A stretch of DNA of 64,000 bases from Paracyclopina nana (taxonomy: Eukaryota > Arthropoda > Copepoda > Cyclopoida > Cyclopettidae). The notes below the pieces were generated by a model. The model had not been told where the DNA came from, did no database searches, and saw only the letters and a list, made by a program, of their open reading frames with translations. The position numbers and the translations under genes were made by a program. Below, one piece after another: positions 1-12,400 of the stretch. The stretch's first letter is position 1; every line of letters begins with the position of its first letter. The DNA is taken from the NCBI GenBank assembly GCA_019096065.1, contig JAGUCH010000002.1, forward strand, positions 4,166,501 through 4,230,500, in the 5' to 3' direction.

Positions 1-1931
1 GCCAATTATGATATCAGTGCAGTCCATGGGATGCAGTGACTTGGATCGTGGTTGGTACTTGTGTTTCCGTCCTGCATTTCTTGCCTCAACTTTCTCATTC
101 TCATAATCAGCTCCCTCAGCTTCTCCTTCTGGCTCAGCTACTGATCTTCCCTCAGCTTCAGCTCCTCCTTCTGGCTCAGCTACTGATCTTCCCTCAGCTT
201 CAGCTTCTCCTTCTGGCTCAGCTACTGATCTTCCCTCAGCTTCTCCTTCTGGCTCAGCTACTGATCTTCCCTCAGCTTCAGCTTCTCCTTCTGGCTCAGC
301 TACTGATCTTCCCTCAGCTTCAGCTACTGATCTTCCCTCAGCTTCAGCTTCAGCTTCTCCTTCTGGCTCAGCTACTGATCTTCCCTCAGCTTCTGCCTCA
401 GCTTCACTCTCGGCTTCACTTTCAGCATCTGCTTCCCCAAGAGACCTTAACTCAGCTTCAGCCTCAGCTTCACTCTCGGCCTCACTCTCACCGTCATCTT
501 CTGTCTCCCTCAGCAATCTAACCACAGCTTCAGCTTCTGCCTCACTCTCAGCATCTGCGTCATCTTCAGATTTGCCCTCAGCCTCAGCTTCACTCTCAGC
601 TTCTGCATAGCTTCCTTCGTCTCCTTCAGGCTCTGCAACAGATCGCCCCTCTGCTTCTGCCTCAGCTTCGCTCTCAGCTTCTCCTTCTGGCTCAGCAATT
701 CCTTGGGCATTTCTTGATTCGGCCTCAATAAAAGTACTGAGATCCTCGTCACCTTTTCCTAGTTGTGGGAATGCTTGGCAAGACTGCTCAAGGTTGCTTG
801 GTCTGAAGCCAAAAGCTAGATAACTCTCAGTCCTTGCTTGCAGAGCTACTTCGATTTCATCTGTGTCTTTCAGGATTTTCCAGTAAACATCCATTATTCC
901 TTTGTAGTTCTTTTTAGTGTAAGCTTTGTCTTCTAAATCAACTGGGGAGCTTAGGTCTGATTCGATTTCACAAAACTGTCCAAAGTATCCCATGGCGCAA
1001 AAACAGACCTTTGTAGGAGAGGAGGTGGACTCAATATCAATGCATCTGTCGGGAGAAAAAAATCCATACATAGCAACTGTATCAGAAATGCATTCATCTT
1101 ACTTTCCACCATTGAGACAATCGGAATCTTCATGGCAGTCATTTTTGAATTGGCATTGCATTCCATAGTACTTTTTGTCACAAACACAAGCACCTGAAAT
1201 AACAGTAGCTCTAGCCCTTCTTCAATTTCAACTTTAATAGTATACTTGTTGCTTCATCAAAAACTCCATTCTCGGTGCAAAGTTGCCTCTTGCTCAGCGT
1301 GCTGGGCTTGTAAATATCCACGTCAGCGCAAGTCCAAAATCTGTAGCCTCCAGACCACTCTATGGCTTGTCTCATTAACCTGATCTGAAATTGAAGGCAA
1401 AAATGCCAGGAATTTTGCTATCACTGAGCATCTGCAAAAAACCTTACTGTGCAACCAATGCATTCCAAGTCCTCTGGAAGCTCAATCTGGTGGCTTCTTG
1501 CTGTTGTATCTTCATCCAAAAATCCATCTCCTTGGCTGCCTCCATCTTCAGGAGTGAGACTTTTCAGTAAGTTGTCATCAGCCCCAAAAAGCTCCAGCTT
1601 GAAGCCACCTAAAGAGGCAAGAAGTATTACGTTAATTAAATCAAAGACTATGTTTTCCGAGTACTTCAGAGTTTGCTGAAGTACAAAGCTGGTACATGTG
1701 GAAATCTGTACCTTGATGGGGATAAGCTAGATGCCATGTCACATTGAACCTCGTGCCAGCCTCGAGCGAAGTTTTGGATGGACCCTTAGGCATCCCACAG
1801 GGCGCTGGAGTGCGAACATTATCCAAAAAGTCCAAAGCCAAATCTCTGGCTCTCGGAAAGTCGAGCCTCACATGAGCTCGGCTTACGCCCAGTAGAGTAC
1901 AAAATAAAATTACCAAATTGCCACCAACCAT
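1..1931 (-). CDS. Secreted EGF/DOMON-domain protein, N-terminal part (runs off the window)
   Basis: I read five exons: 1712-1931, 1448-1608, 1246-1384, 1103-1193 and 1-1045, all joining in frame at GT-AG sites. The ATG at 1931 starts a signal peptide (MVGGNLVILFCTLLGVSRA), so the mature protein would begin with His (HVRLDFPRA). A conserved Cys-rich region with DFLDNVRTPAPCGMPKG follows, then an EGF-like module (ACVCDKKYYGMQCQF to VCFCAMGYFGQFCE), then a DOMON-type beta segment (YWKILKDTDEIEVALQA, YLAFGFRP). A long Glu/Ala/Gly/Ser-rich stretch interrupts the DOMON, and its next motif, HPMDCTDIIIG, resumes at the window edge. DOMON domains bind haem or sugars in other families; the substrate here is unknown. 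The protein is probably extracellular. The 3' end is outside the window, so it is partial. Intron phases and motifs make the gene call secure, the biochemical role not. Confidence 0.8.
105..700 (-). repeat. Coding tandem repeat, acidic E/A/G/S-rich (unit about AEAEGRSVAEPEGE)
   Basis: The plus strand shows many near-identical copies of cagctactgatcttccctc separated by short cagcttc runs. Read on the minus strand, these encode repeats such as EGRSVAEPEGEAEAEGRSVA. Copies nearest the window start (about 110-400) are almost identical, while those at 400-700 are diverged (SEAEAEAE, EDDADAESEAEAEA). This points to recent expansion at one end by slippage or unequal exchange. The repeat lies inside the DOMON domain coding exon. 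Copy number is likely polymorphic. Confidence 0.85.
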
Positions 1932-3432
1932 TCTTCTTCGCACAGATGAAGCTGTTTAGGCGGAAAATTCTGCACCTTTCGTTAATTAGTGTTGTTAAGC
2001 TATTGTGTGCTGTTGCCGTTCCACATGAGAAGATGGCCTACCCGCAACAACTAAATCTCTCACCTTGAACTTCAGCAGGTACACACTTTAAAAACCGGTC
2101 TATCGTGAACACGGCTTCAGCGCCGGGTGCACTTTTTATTAATTTCGAATTTTATTTGGTATTGGGTAGTTTAGCCGCCTAATTTTGCGGTCAACGATCT
2201 TGATGAGGCTAATTCTCTTTCTTTGTAAAAAGTAGCATTTTGCGTAAAGTGCGCAGCCTGTGAAACTTAATTTGATTCTGTTGAGTCGATTATGGCAAAA
2301 ATGGAAGTTACTCTCATATGTTAATATATGGGCTTGATGGCTGCAAGCCGCGAATGGCTCTCATATAAAAAGCATCTTCTGGGAATCTTCTCGAAACATA
2401 GCTTTGATGTACAGATCAGATTTATGAGGTTAAGCAAGAAATGTCAGAAATGTAGGAACGTCATCGATGATTATATAACTTCGGAAAAAATATCTCCAAC
2501 TTAAACTGTCCTCAGGTTTCTGTAAAATTGGTAATGTAAAACCGATTCCAAGTCAGACCAGAAATAAAACCTCTTTGTGACTTTTTTAGGATTCCTATAA
2601 ACATGTTATATGTAGTATTTATAGTAACCGGTTTTTGATCAAGATCAGAAATAACTGTTCAGAAGTCTGGCAGACACACAGGTTAAACTTTTATGCCAAT
2701 TTTATTACAAAATAAGCCTTTTTATATATTGTTGGTGTGTCTGTACTTGTGTTGCAATATGGCTGTTGTAATGGGCACACTGAAGTCGTACAATAATAAT
2801 TCGATAGCTCATTTTGTAGTGAGTACAGTTGATGTAATCTTTGGCATGCAGATGCATTAAAATAAGGCAGCTTTATCCCCTGCATTACTTTGGCATCACA
2901 CTGAGTAATTTTCACATTTTCACAATTAGAGATGGTAAAAATTGCTGGCAAAGTATCATATCAAAATTACACATCAGATGCCAAAAGTAGTGCGAAAGAC
3001 ATCTGCTAGCTATCATTTTAAAAGTACATATACATATTATTTTAGAGCTTACAATAAAACTTGGTGCATGCTAAGTAAAAATTGCCATACCTCTGAGCAT
3101 TACAACAATTACAAATACTTCTGTGATGACGGGTGGAGATTTTCAGCAAGTTTGAACAAGTCTGCAATATTTTTGGGGCTCTTGCTAAAGTGAAATCAGA
3201 GAAGTGTTGCAAGTGTGGCAATACAGAATGGCAGACTCATGCTTGTATTTTGAAAGGGGTTAGTGTTGTTTTTGGTAGGTTTGAATGAAAAAAGCCACAT
3301 CGTTCTAGTTGTTTGACTTGTTCTTTGTTGCCCAGTGGTTCTTGATGTGATCTCAGAAAAAAATGCCCACAATTACTATGTACAGAGGAGATGATTGGTT
3401 GATGGCTGCTGGTAATGCGAATTGTTCTTCAT
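1932..3432. other. Intergenic: promoter side of the DOMON gene and 3' UTR of the Zasp gene
   Basis: No convincing coding region is seen. The sequence is AT-rich. A TTTATT on the plus strand near 2698 (AATAAA on the minus strand) is a plausible poly(A) signal for the Zasp-like gene, whose stop is at 3433; this would give a 3' UTR of about 750 bases. An 86-codon minus frame at 2691-2951 would fall inside that UTR and shows no domain. Confidence 0.4.
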
Positions 3433-6400
3433 TTACATTCCCATTCTGGCGTGACTTTTGCAAAAGGGCTTCCCGGCCTTGACAAAAAAGCCTTTACCTT
3501 CGAGGTTCTTCTTGCAGAGCTGAAAAGTGCAATAAAACAAATTTTGGTCAACTGCAGCTGTAATTTTTGCAGTGAAGCAAATCATTCTTAAAGTGGGAAA
3601 ATTATTCGTTTTTTAAGCTCCACTGAGGCTTTTCATTTGAACTTCTCCTCCTCTTAATGAGGCTCAATCTTGAGGGGGAAAAATACAGGCCCTTGACAAC
3701 TCAAGCATAGTGTAATTACAAGATTTCTTAATCATACAGCTTGGCGTTTTAGCTGAAGAATTCTTACAGTGCAATTGAAGCATTGGCTGTGATAGTTATT
3801 GTTAAGAGCCTCAACCCAGCGGTCTCCAGCTTCGATGGGGAATCCGCACGAGACACATTTTGTCGTGAACAATTCGTTCCAATCTGGAAGTAATAATGGA
3901 TGACAAGCATGAAAACGACTGCTAGACATGAAAAAGCTCGAATTTCATGGCCGATCATTAAAAAAATCCTCCTTCACACATTGTTTACACAATCATCATG
4001 TTTATGCAGCCGCGTACGTACGCAAAAAAAGAAAGGAATTTGACAAATTGAAAGTATTAAGACAACACAACTTCACATCAACACCAAGTAAAAGCTATCA
4101 GAATTATCAAAGTAACTTACTTAGGTAAAAATTACACTATTTTTGCCTACTATTACTTCTTTACCAGCTCTGGTTTTAAAACGTGAGTATCAGCTTTGCA
4201 ATTAACGATACTGGGTAAATAGCGCCAAAAATTGCAGTACACAATTATATCAATTGCGCAATATAATAGGGAATTGCGCTATCTTTTAGAAGACCTTTTA
4301 AATCATGCGTTATGAGTTGGTTTTTTTCCCCAAAACGAGATCAAATAATGAGCTCAAAGCCTTTTAAATTCGCGGATGCATTTCAGGGTTTGCATCAATG
4401 CAGAAGCGCGCCAGATACATCATCGATTAGTTTAACTGCATATAGTGCTACTTTGTAGCTAGTTCTACAACATTTTGAAGAGCGCAGCGAAATTTCAGGC
4501 CCATAAAAATGATAATCTTCACCTGGCCTCGTCATGACTTTTGACATTTACCTTCTTCACAGTAGGGCAATCCGTCCTCCAAGTAGAAGGGAGAGTTGGC
4601 AAAGATTTTTCCACAATACGCACAAACAAAACATTCAGGATGAAAGGTTTTGCTCATTGCCTTCAAGCAGTTCTGTAAACAGGAGAGAAAAATGAGTATT
4701 ATTTCCTAATTTTTTCATTTGTTGGCTCTATAAAGTTATGCTCCATGAAATTCTCTCCCTGTAAGTTCAATTAGCAAGGTCCTTAAAAAGATGTGAGAGC
4801 TTTTTCATAATCATGTGAACCTCTAAGGAGCTTTTTGTTTAATTCCTCTCCAACAGCGGAAAAGTTTTCATCATCACATTTGCATTTAAAATGCGACTAC
4901 TTCAACTCAATCAAAAAAAAGCTTGGCTGCCTGCTTAAAATTGAGCTGAACATGCTGCTGCTGCATATGGAGTAATTTTTAGAAGTAACATTCCTTAAGT
5001 TGCTTTCCAGCCCTAAAATCTGGCCCGGCAGCTGACATTATATGCATGATTCAGCTTACATGGCCTTACATGACACACTCAAAGCTAAAAAAAGATTCAA
5101 ACCCTTACCAGAGACAAGCCAAGACAATGCCCAGTGGCAAATGTGGCTTTTTCCATTCAAGCACTTTTTCAATAGGGTCACTGTGTATTATCGAGTTGCT
5201 ACATTGTTACTTGACAATCCTCACTAATATGCAATTAACGTATTTTGATGACTCCATAATATCCAGATTGCGCCTCAAAAGGAGCCAGAGAAGCAGTTGT
5301 ACCATAATGAAGTAGTCCATGCTTCTCCATAATCCGAATTCTAGGGAGCCATCTTGAACTGAGTTCTCAAAAGTGTGAACTGTTGTCCAATAACATTTTT
5401 GGAGCTTTGAAAGGAAAGCACCGCTAGAGGGCGCTCCTACGTCAAATAAGACAAGTGAACTCATATAGCAGCAGCGAGCTGGCTACTAGAAGCACTTGAT
5501 TGCAAAAGCTCGTCGAAAATATTCCACAACTACTAGACATGCTCATAATCACCCCTACTCCTACAATACAGTATAACCGTAGCTGGAGGTACTTGAATGA
5601 TGCGAAATTGCATTTTGAATGGCATAAAAGCACCTGGTTATGAGCACTTTTGCGCCAAAAAAAGAGCTAAATTTGCACAAAAGGCCATAAATGCAAAGTT
5701 GCTTTCACTCCATAGTTTCCCATTGAAATTGTCATTCAGCTAGAGCTAGCATAGAATGAAGTCATCTGGCTATTTTAATGTGCTTGATAAATACATGTCC
5801 AAAATGGCATCATGAATCAGAGGAGGAGGAGGAGGAAAAAACGGCATGTGCGAATAGTGAAAGTTCAGGAGGCTTTCTACGAGCTCAAAGTTGGCACCTT
5901 GAACATCTCGGCTTGGAGAATGAGCATCGGCATGTACTAGTATAATATACAGGGTGATTGAAAAAAGGCGTGGGACAGCTTTCTAAGCCATACTTACTCC
6001 AAGGATTTTCTTGCGACACTTTTCACAATCCGGTGCCAAGTATTTGCCATAGCAATCTTCACAATACAGATGGCCTATAAGCAGTAAGAGTAAAGGTTGA
6101 GAGATGGCAAAGCTGCAATAACTTCCGATTTCTACCTTGTTCTTCCACAAATCCCACGTCTTGCAGAGACCTTTGGCACGTGGCTTGAGAACAGGTGAAA
6201 TGAGTGGGACACCAAGTTCTTCCAAGTGCAGTAATAAAAGGTCCCCTGAGAGGAGAAAAGAGGCTTTCATGATGCACGCACGATTCAGGGCAGCCGTTAT
6301 TAGTCTAAAGTTAATCACACCTATTAATAGTTGAATGGCATTTAAAGCAAATGGGGGCGAGTGAGGTCTCGTTGCCACTCCTAATTTTAGTTTCCACAGT

Positions 6401-9400
6401 TATTCGGGTTTCTGAAAGGCAAATAGGACCAGACTGAAAAACGGGTTATTTTGGCAGAGCTGTGCAAAACTCATTAATAACGACAAGTTGCGTGACAAAG
6501 GGGGTCATAAAAGTTGCGACCTCGAGAGTCGGTCGTTTTGTTTTGATTAGCTTGGTTAACATTAGTGTTTGTTTTGGAGCACTCAAGATTTGAGTTTGCA
6601 CCTGATTTGCCCATCACAAGCGCCACAAATTGGCACTCTCATTCCTGGCTGCTGTTGCTTCAGCTCTCCTTTGCCTCTTCTTGGAACAGTGACATTTTGT
6701 CCAGGCCCAGCTTGAAAACTCTCAGCTGGCTGTTGATTGTTTAATGGCTCAGCTGAAGGCTGCTGCTGAGCGTTCTTTAAGATGGAAACTGGCTTCTGTG
6801 GTTGCTGAGACATACTGGGATCAATGTAGGTGGGAACTAAGCCTTCATCCTCACTTTTGGGTGGAGGCCATTGACGTGAGCCTCCTACTACTGTATATAG
6901 TGTATTGAAATATTGTTTGACCCTTTGATAATTGCACAGCAGACTCAATGTTGGGATTTAAAGTTCAATTTGCTTTGTTTGATTTTGCAGCAAACTGATC
7001 AATGTTTGCTCTGAATAGAGATCAAAGTGACCTTCAAATCCCATCAGATTACTTTTAAAAGAAACGAAAGACAAAACAAACCTTTCTTCTGTCTTGGAGA
7101 AGAAGTGTCCAAAATATCATTGTTTCTCCCTCTAATATTCATGTTTGTACCTTGATTGCTGTTGACAGTTTGCTCTTGTCCCTGAAGAATATTTATCATG
7201 GAAAAAGCTGGTATAGTGATTGATTGATAGTTACTTGTTGATTGTAGGTTTGTCTTTGCTGAACAGTTGAATGCTGAGTTCTGCTCATTTGTTGCTGAGT
7301 CACTGAAAGTGGAAAAAGGATTGATTTTCCAGGTTTTTTTTCCACATGCTGAGAAAAATTATACTGTGCTGCTGAGTTGTTTCATGAGTCTGTTGCTGAT
7401 GTTGCTGAGCTCCACTTCCAAACATCTGAGACATGAATTGTTTAGTGAAATCTTCAGCATTTTGAGCAGCTCCTGCTTTATCACGCTCCAGGATCTCGTC
7501 CCAATTCTGAGTCAGAAAGAGCGTTAATATTAGCTAGGTGTGCAAATATTGACCAAGAGAGTTGCACAATCTCAGATATACGCATTATACACACAGGACA
7601 TGGCAGAAATTTAATTAGAGGCAAGCAAAAATTCCATACTTTGGTATTGTCTCCAAGAGATTTTGCTGGCTGTTGCTGAGGAGTGGGTAATTGATTTGGA
7701 ACGTTCCTTCCAATATTTTGGGATGCTTTCACTGCTCTTGCGTGAGGCTCACAATACAGTTTATCACCAACGCTAAAGTAGCCTGAAATGAAACCAAGTC
7801 CGTTTAGACCACATATATCTTGACTCACTATTAGATATAGGAGCTTACCAATGTTCTTCAGTGAAGTGGAACAAGCTGAGCACTTGAAACACTCGGCATG
7901 TAACGGTTTTCCTTGCACCTTACAAAAAACACCCCTGCAAAAAGGAAATAATTGCAAGTAGGATGTATTTTTCAAAAACGCTTCTCTTACGTAATAAGCC
8001 TGTCACACTGGGCACATGTGCTCAAGGGTGGTCCATTTGGCTGCTGTTGACCTTCAGGCCTGGGCTTGCTGACAGGTGCATTCACCGATTTGAACCCTTG
8101 ATGATGATCTATACACAAACAATACAGAGCTGTATTTCTGAACAAATACAACACCGAACAGAGCAAATAGTATGAGATTAGGGGTGCACGAAAGAGGGCT
8201 TGTTAGACAATTATGTACAACAGCTAGTGTGTGTGTTTTTAAAAAAGCATTTAGCTGTGAAAAAATGAGCGGTTTTTCTTTGGCAGCCCTACCTGCAGAC
8301 GATGAGGAAGAGGGAACTCTAGGTGCTTTTGCAGTGCCATGAAATTGGCTCAAATCTAGGTCCATTTCTAGAGCTCGCTGGAGCATTTTAAAACTGGCAC
8401 TTTGCACATTCTGGTTGGCCAGACCTTTGACATACGCAGGGACTTGGGAGGGTTCAGCTTGGAAAAAGCCTGGATTTTGAGTATATTGGTGTTGCATATG
8501 TGCCTCACTGCCAAACTGGGGTGCAAACCTCAAATGCTGCTGCACCCCATTTTCGCAAAAAGGCGTTTGTGCTGAAATTAAGCGTCTACCTGGGTCATTG
8601 TTGTTGGTGTACAAATCCTTGTGTTCATCCATGTCTCTGACCATTTTCAAAGTCTCAGACGAGGAAATGTCACCAGGTTTGTTAAAGTCAATCCTGACAG
8701 AAGAAAGATGGGTTGAGAAACGAAAGCAGCACACACAGATAGAGCAGCAGCATAAAAAAGTGGTTTAATAAAGATATGTCACCAGCTTGTCTAAGCTTAG
8801 CTAGCTATACTCAAGATTTAAGATTGATATTAGGGTGGGTTTATCCCGAGAGATTTCACACACTCATTCAAACTGGGATTTCTCTCTAACTCTTTTTTTT
8901 TACATTGCCTATCTTCCTGAAATTCCGCCATGCCTGCAACCCCTCCAATTTGGGCCTCTTGTTCAAGCAAGGCTTTCATGACCTCTGAATTGGCTGGAAC
9001 TTCCCTTTGAGGTGGCTCATATTGCTTGAAGTTGATTCTGAGGTGGAATAGTTATTCTTTAAAAAAAGCATATTCTTTTGCAGCATGCTGCTATCTGTAA
9101 AATCTGAAGTTGGCCACACCCAGTAGAAGAGAACATAAGTAACGCTTCTTAGCAATTGATGGCAAAAAAGCTGTTTCAAAAGAGGAATGCTACTCTTACC
9201 CTTTAACCCCTCCTGCAAGCACCTCAGCTTGCTGGCTCATAATCTCCTGTATTGCAGCATCTGAATACATATTTTTGGGGCTGTTGTATTGCTTTGTTGG
9301 CAAGGTTGGTCCTATTTTTTGTGGACCTGAGGGCTTACTCGGAGCCTGCTGCTGTTGGTGACTAGAAGAGTTGCCATTGACATTTTTTGAGGTCGTGGAA

Positions 9401-12400
9401 AACCCTTTTGGGGCTTGGTTGTGCTTCACATCCCAATGGGAATCCTCCTGAAAAAATAAGTTTTCTCATTTTTTGAACTGAAGTGTTTGAATTCAAATAT
9501 TTTAGGATAATGAACTTACCCTGAAATTGCCTTTAATGAGAGTCCCACCTCTCAGTCTCTCTTGGTTAGCAAAAGAAATCACATTGTTACTGATAAATGG
9601 TGGCAAGTTGCTGTGGTGCTGAGGTGGATATGGCTTAGCAAAAAAAGGCTTTGGGGGAGGTGGAGGAGGTGGTGGTTTTTTCTGTAGAAACATTTCAATT
9701 ATTTGAAAAACATGCAAAACTTTGACAATAGCCCGGTTCCAACAAGGAAAATCAGCATAGTCAGGAGACGTAACTTGACTTTTTAGCATAGTCAGGTCAC
9801 AGCTAGCTCGCGCGCTCAGCTCAACCTGACTTAACTGGTTTACCGTCCTATACTATACTGATATCCCGTGTTGGAACCGAGCTAATGTCTTTTAAGCATA
9901 GAATATGTAAGAGTGCGATTTGCCTTGTTATTCAAGTCAACAGACACAGAGAAAAAAAACCCGACGAAAAACACACAAAAAACACTCAGAAATGTCAATA
10001 TACATTCTAGTAGTACCTGTTGATTAGCAGCTAGAGACGTTTTGGTGAAAGTTTGCCCTTGCATAGTTGGAGCTTTTGGCATTTCCCCAATGGGCTTAAC
10101 CTGCGGTGCCCAATGTTGTGACTGTTGGGCTGGAGAGCTTTGAGCTTGTGAAGTTTGACCACTCCTGCGTAAATTTATCAATTTGAGTTTCCATTTTTGC
10201 ACAAATGCTGCAGTATCTACCTGATGACTGAGAGAACGAAATTGTTTCCTGCATTTTTGATTGCCTCCTGTGCTTCTTTATGCTTCAATAGTGAAATGTC
10301 TTGACCATTTACTGCAGTGATGACATCTCCAGCTTGCAGACCTGCTGCCTCCCCCAATGACCTCAAATTGACCTGGAAATGGGAAAAAAGGAGTGAATAG
10401 TATAAGCAGTAGAAGTGCTTGTAGTTGGGGGGAACTCGGCAGAAAAATGTTGAACACTTGCCAATTACTACAATTCTACTAGTACACTTTTGTTCTTTAG
10501 GGGGAATTTCCTGGAACTGAGGCCAATTGTGCTGCAGACTACTTTTTGCCTGTATGCATGGGGTGTGGTCATTTGGGCAAAAATGCATGTCTGCCCATCC
10601 CAAAGCATAATAAAAAGGAAATCTTAAACCCAATAGCTCAAAATCTCAATGACCCAGATAATTGAAATAGTCTCATCACCAATTTCGTTGAGAAATAAAT
10701 CATTGGTTAGAATTAAAAGCGTACTATTTAAAGCCATATCATGCTATGCAAAGAAAACAATCTTATCTGACACTCTCTGGGCTTTTCTTTGAAGTTGAAA
10801 TTCATGCATGCTGACTTCTCCATGATTCATCAAAATTCCAGCAACTTAAGATTTTACTACAATAGCAGCTCCACTGCCCACAAACTATCTTTTCCCTTCC
10901 TCACTTTTTTCCAAGAACTCTAAATCCAAAATATTCAGCTGTCAAATTTGAGGGTCATTAGGATTTTTGTAATTGTAGCAAATGTGGTGGTGGTTGTTGG
11001 TTCAAAGTCAAGATGCATAAAATTACACTTTTTGAAGAGTCATTGTTGTGCTGCTACTGTAATAATCTTTTCGGCATTTCCTACTTGAGCTACAAAATAT
11101 TGTCAATGATATTGTGACCCCTATCATGATGCAATCTCATGTCAAGGTTGTGATTACTACCAAAATAACCAAGCAAGCAAAAAAAGACCTCTTATTATTT
11201 ATCAGTTGAATGTAAGGCCATCAATTACACATCAGGCTTTGATTGAATGAGCAATATTTTCGTTAGCTTCCTACAAAATCTTTGTAAGCATCATCTTTCA
11301 ATATTTGTGTAGCTCATTTTGTGTACTTCACATTCACTTCTAAGTAATTAGGGATCAGGAAGCTCTTAAAAAACCAGGTCAATTTTCCGCCTTTAATTAC
11401 TTAGCAGACCATTTTTTGTGTGCTAATTTTTTCAGCTGCTGCGGTTTTTTCGTGAAGATGGTGTTAATGATTAGGCACGCAAGGATGCCAATTTGTCTGA
11501 GGCAAAATTGCAAGGTCTGAAAATTTGATATAAAGCAGAAAATTACGTGACAATTTGACGTCTTTGATGACAGCAGGAAAAAAGTGGTGCTCATTCTAAT
11601 TTTGTAGACTGATTTTCCAAGCAGCCTTGACGTTGAAAAGCTCATGTTTCGCAGCTTGAGTTGAGCACAAAGGTAAGGAGAGAGAGAAAAAATGTGCCGC
11701 TTAAAAATAGCAGCAATTTGAAGCTGTTCACAACACCAACAACATCCACGATAGATGAGGAAATGTAGCGCTATAGCATAAAATTGATGACAATAATTTC
11801 AGGGACAGAAGCTAAATACGTGTAGAGCACCACCCCATGTGGAGTTTTTGTGTACAAAAACGGGGCTAATAAAAGGCAGTCATTTATTACACACGTTGGT
11901 GGTTGATTGTTAACCAATAATTGGTTTCAAAGCAACACATAGACAAGAGTAAGGCGCACACCGGGCAAGCTAAGTGCGACAAATGCTAAGGAAATGGGCC
12001 AACAGATTAAAAACAATAATAACCAGTGTGTGTGTGCGAGTCTTCAATTTGCGGTGAAGTTTTTGGGGGTCGTGCGCACAGTGGTCGCAGCGCACAAAAG
12101 TGGAAGAATAATGAGTAAGGATGCTGTTTGTTCACTTACGTCTAATTACTAAATTTAAACGTGCACCTTAGAGTAGCGTGAAAATGAAGTCACGATAATT
12201 GCGAGGAGCAATATACAAAATTGAAGAAGGAGATCACATCCTTTATGCGCTACTCTAAATTGGCTCTTTTTTATTGTGTTCGTGTTCAGAGCCGATGCTA
12301 AAAGGCACGCAGATATAAAAGTTCTTGAGAAATCACGGTAGCGTTACAATCACATTTTCAGTTCATGGCAAACCAAGTTCTTTTGTTGCATTCACAGTTG

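Noticed and set aside
36..521. Plus-strand Leu/Gln-rich frame at the window start
   Set aside because: It is the complement of the acidic repeat, which sits in a spliced, domain-bearing minus-strand gene.
2691..2951. 86-codon minus frame with several Cys
   Set aside because: Lies in the presumed Zasp 3' UTR, shows no signal peptide or domain, and no splice partner was found.
5820..5975. AGG microsatellite and acagggtgattg motif as a transposon end
   Set aside because: A single end only; no matching inverted terminus was found in the surrounding Zasp intron.
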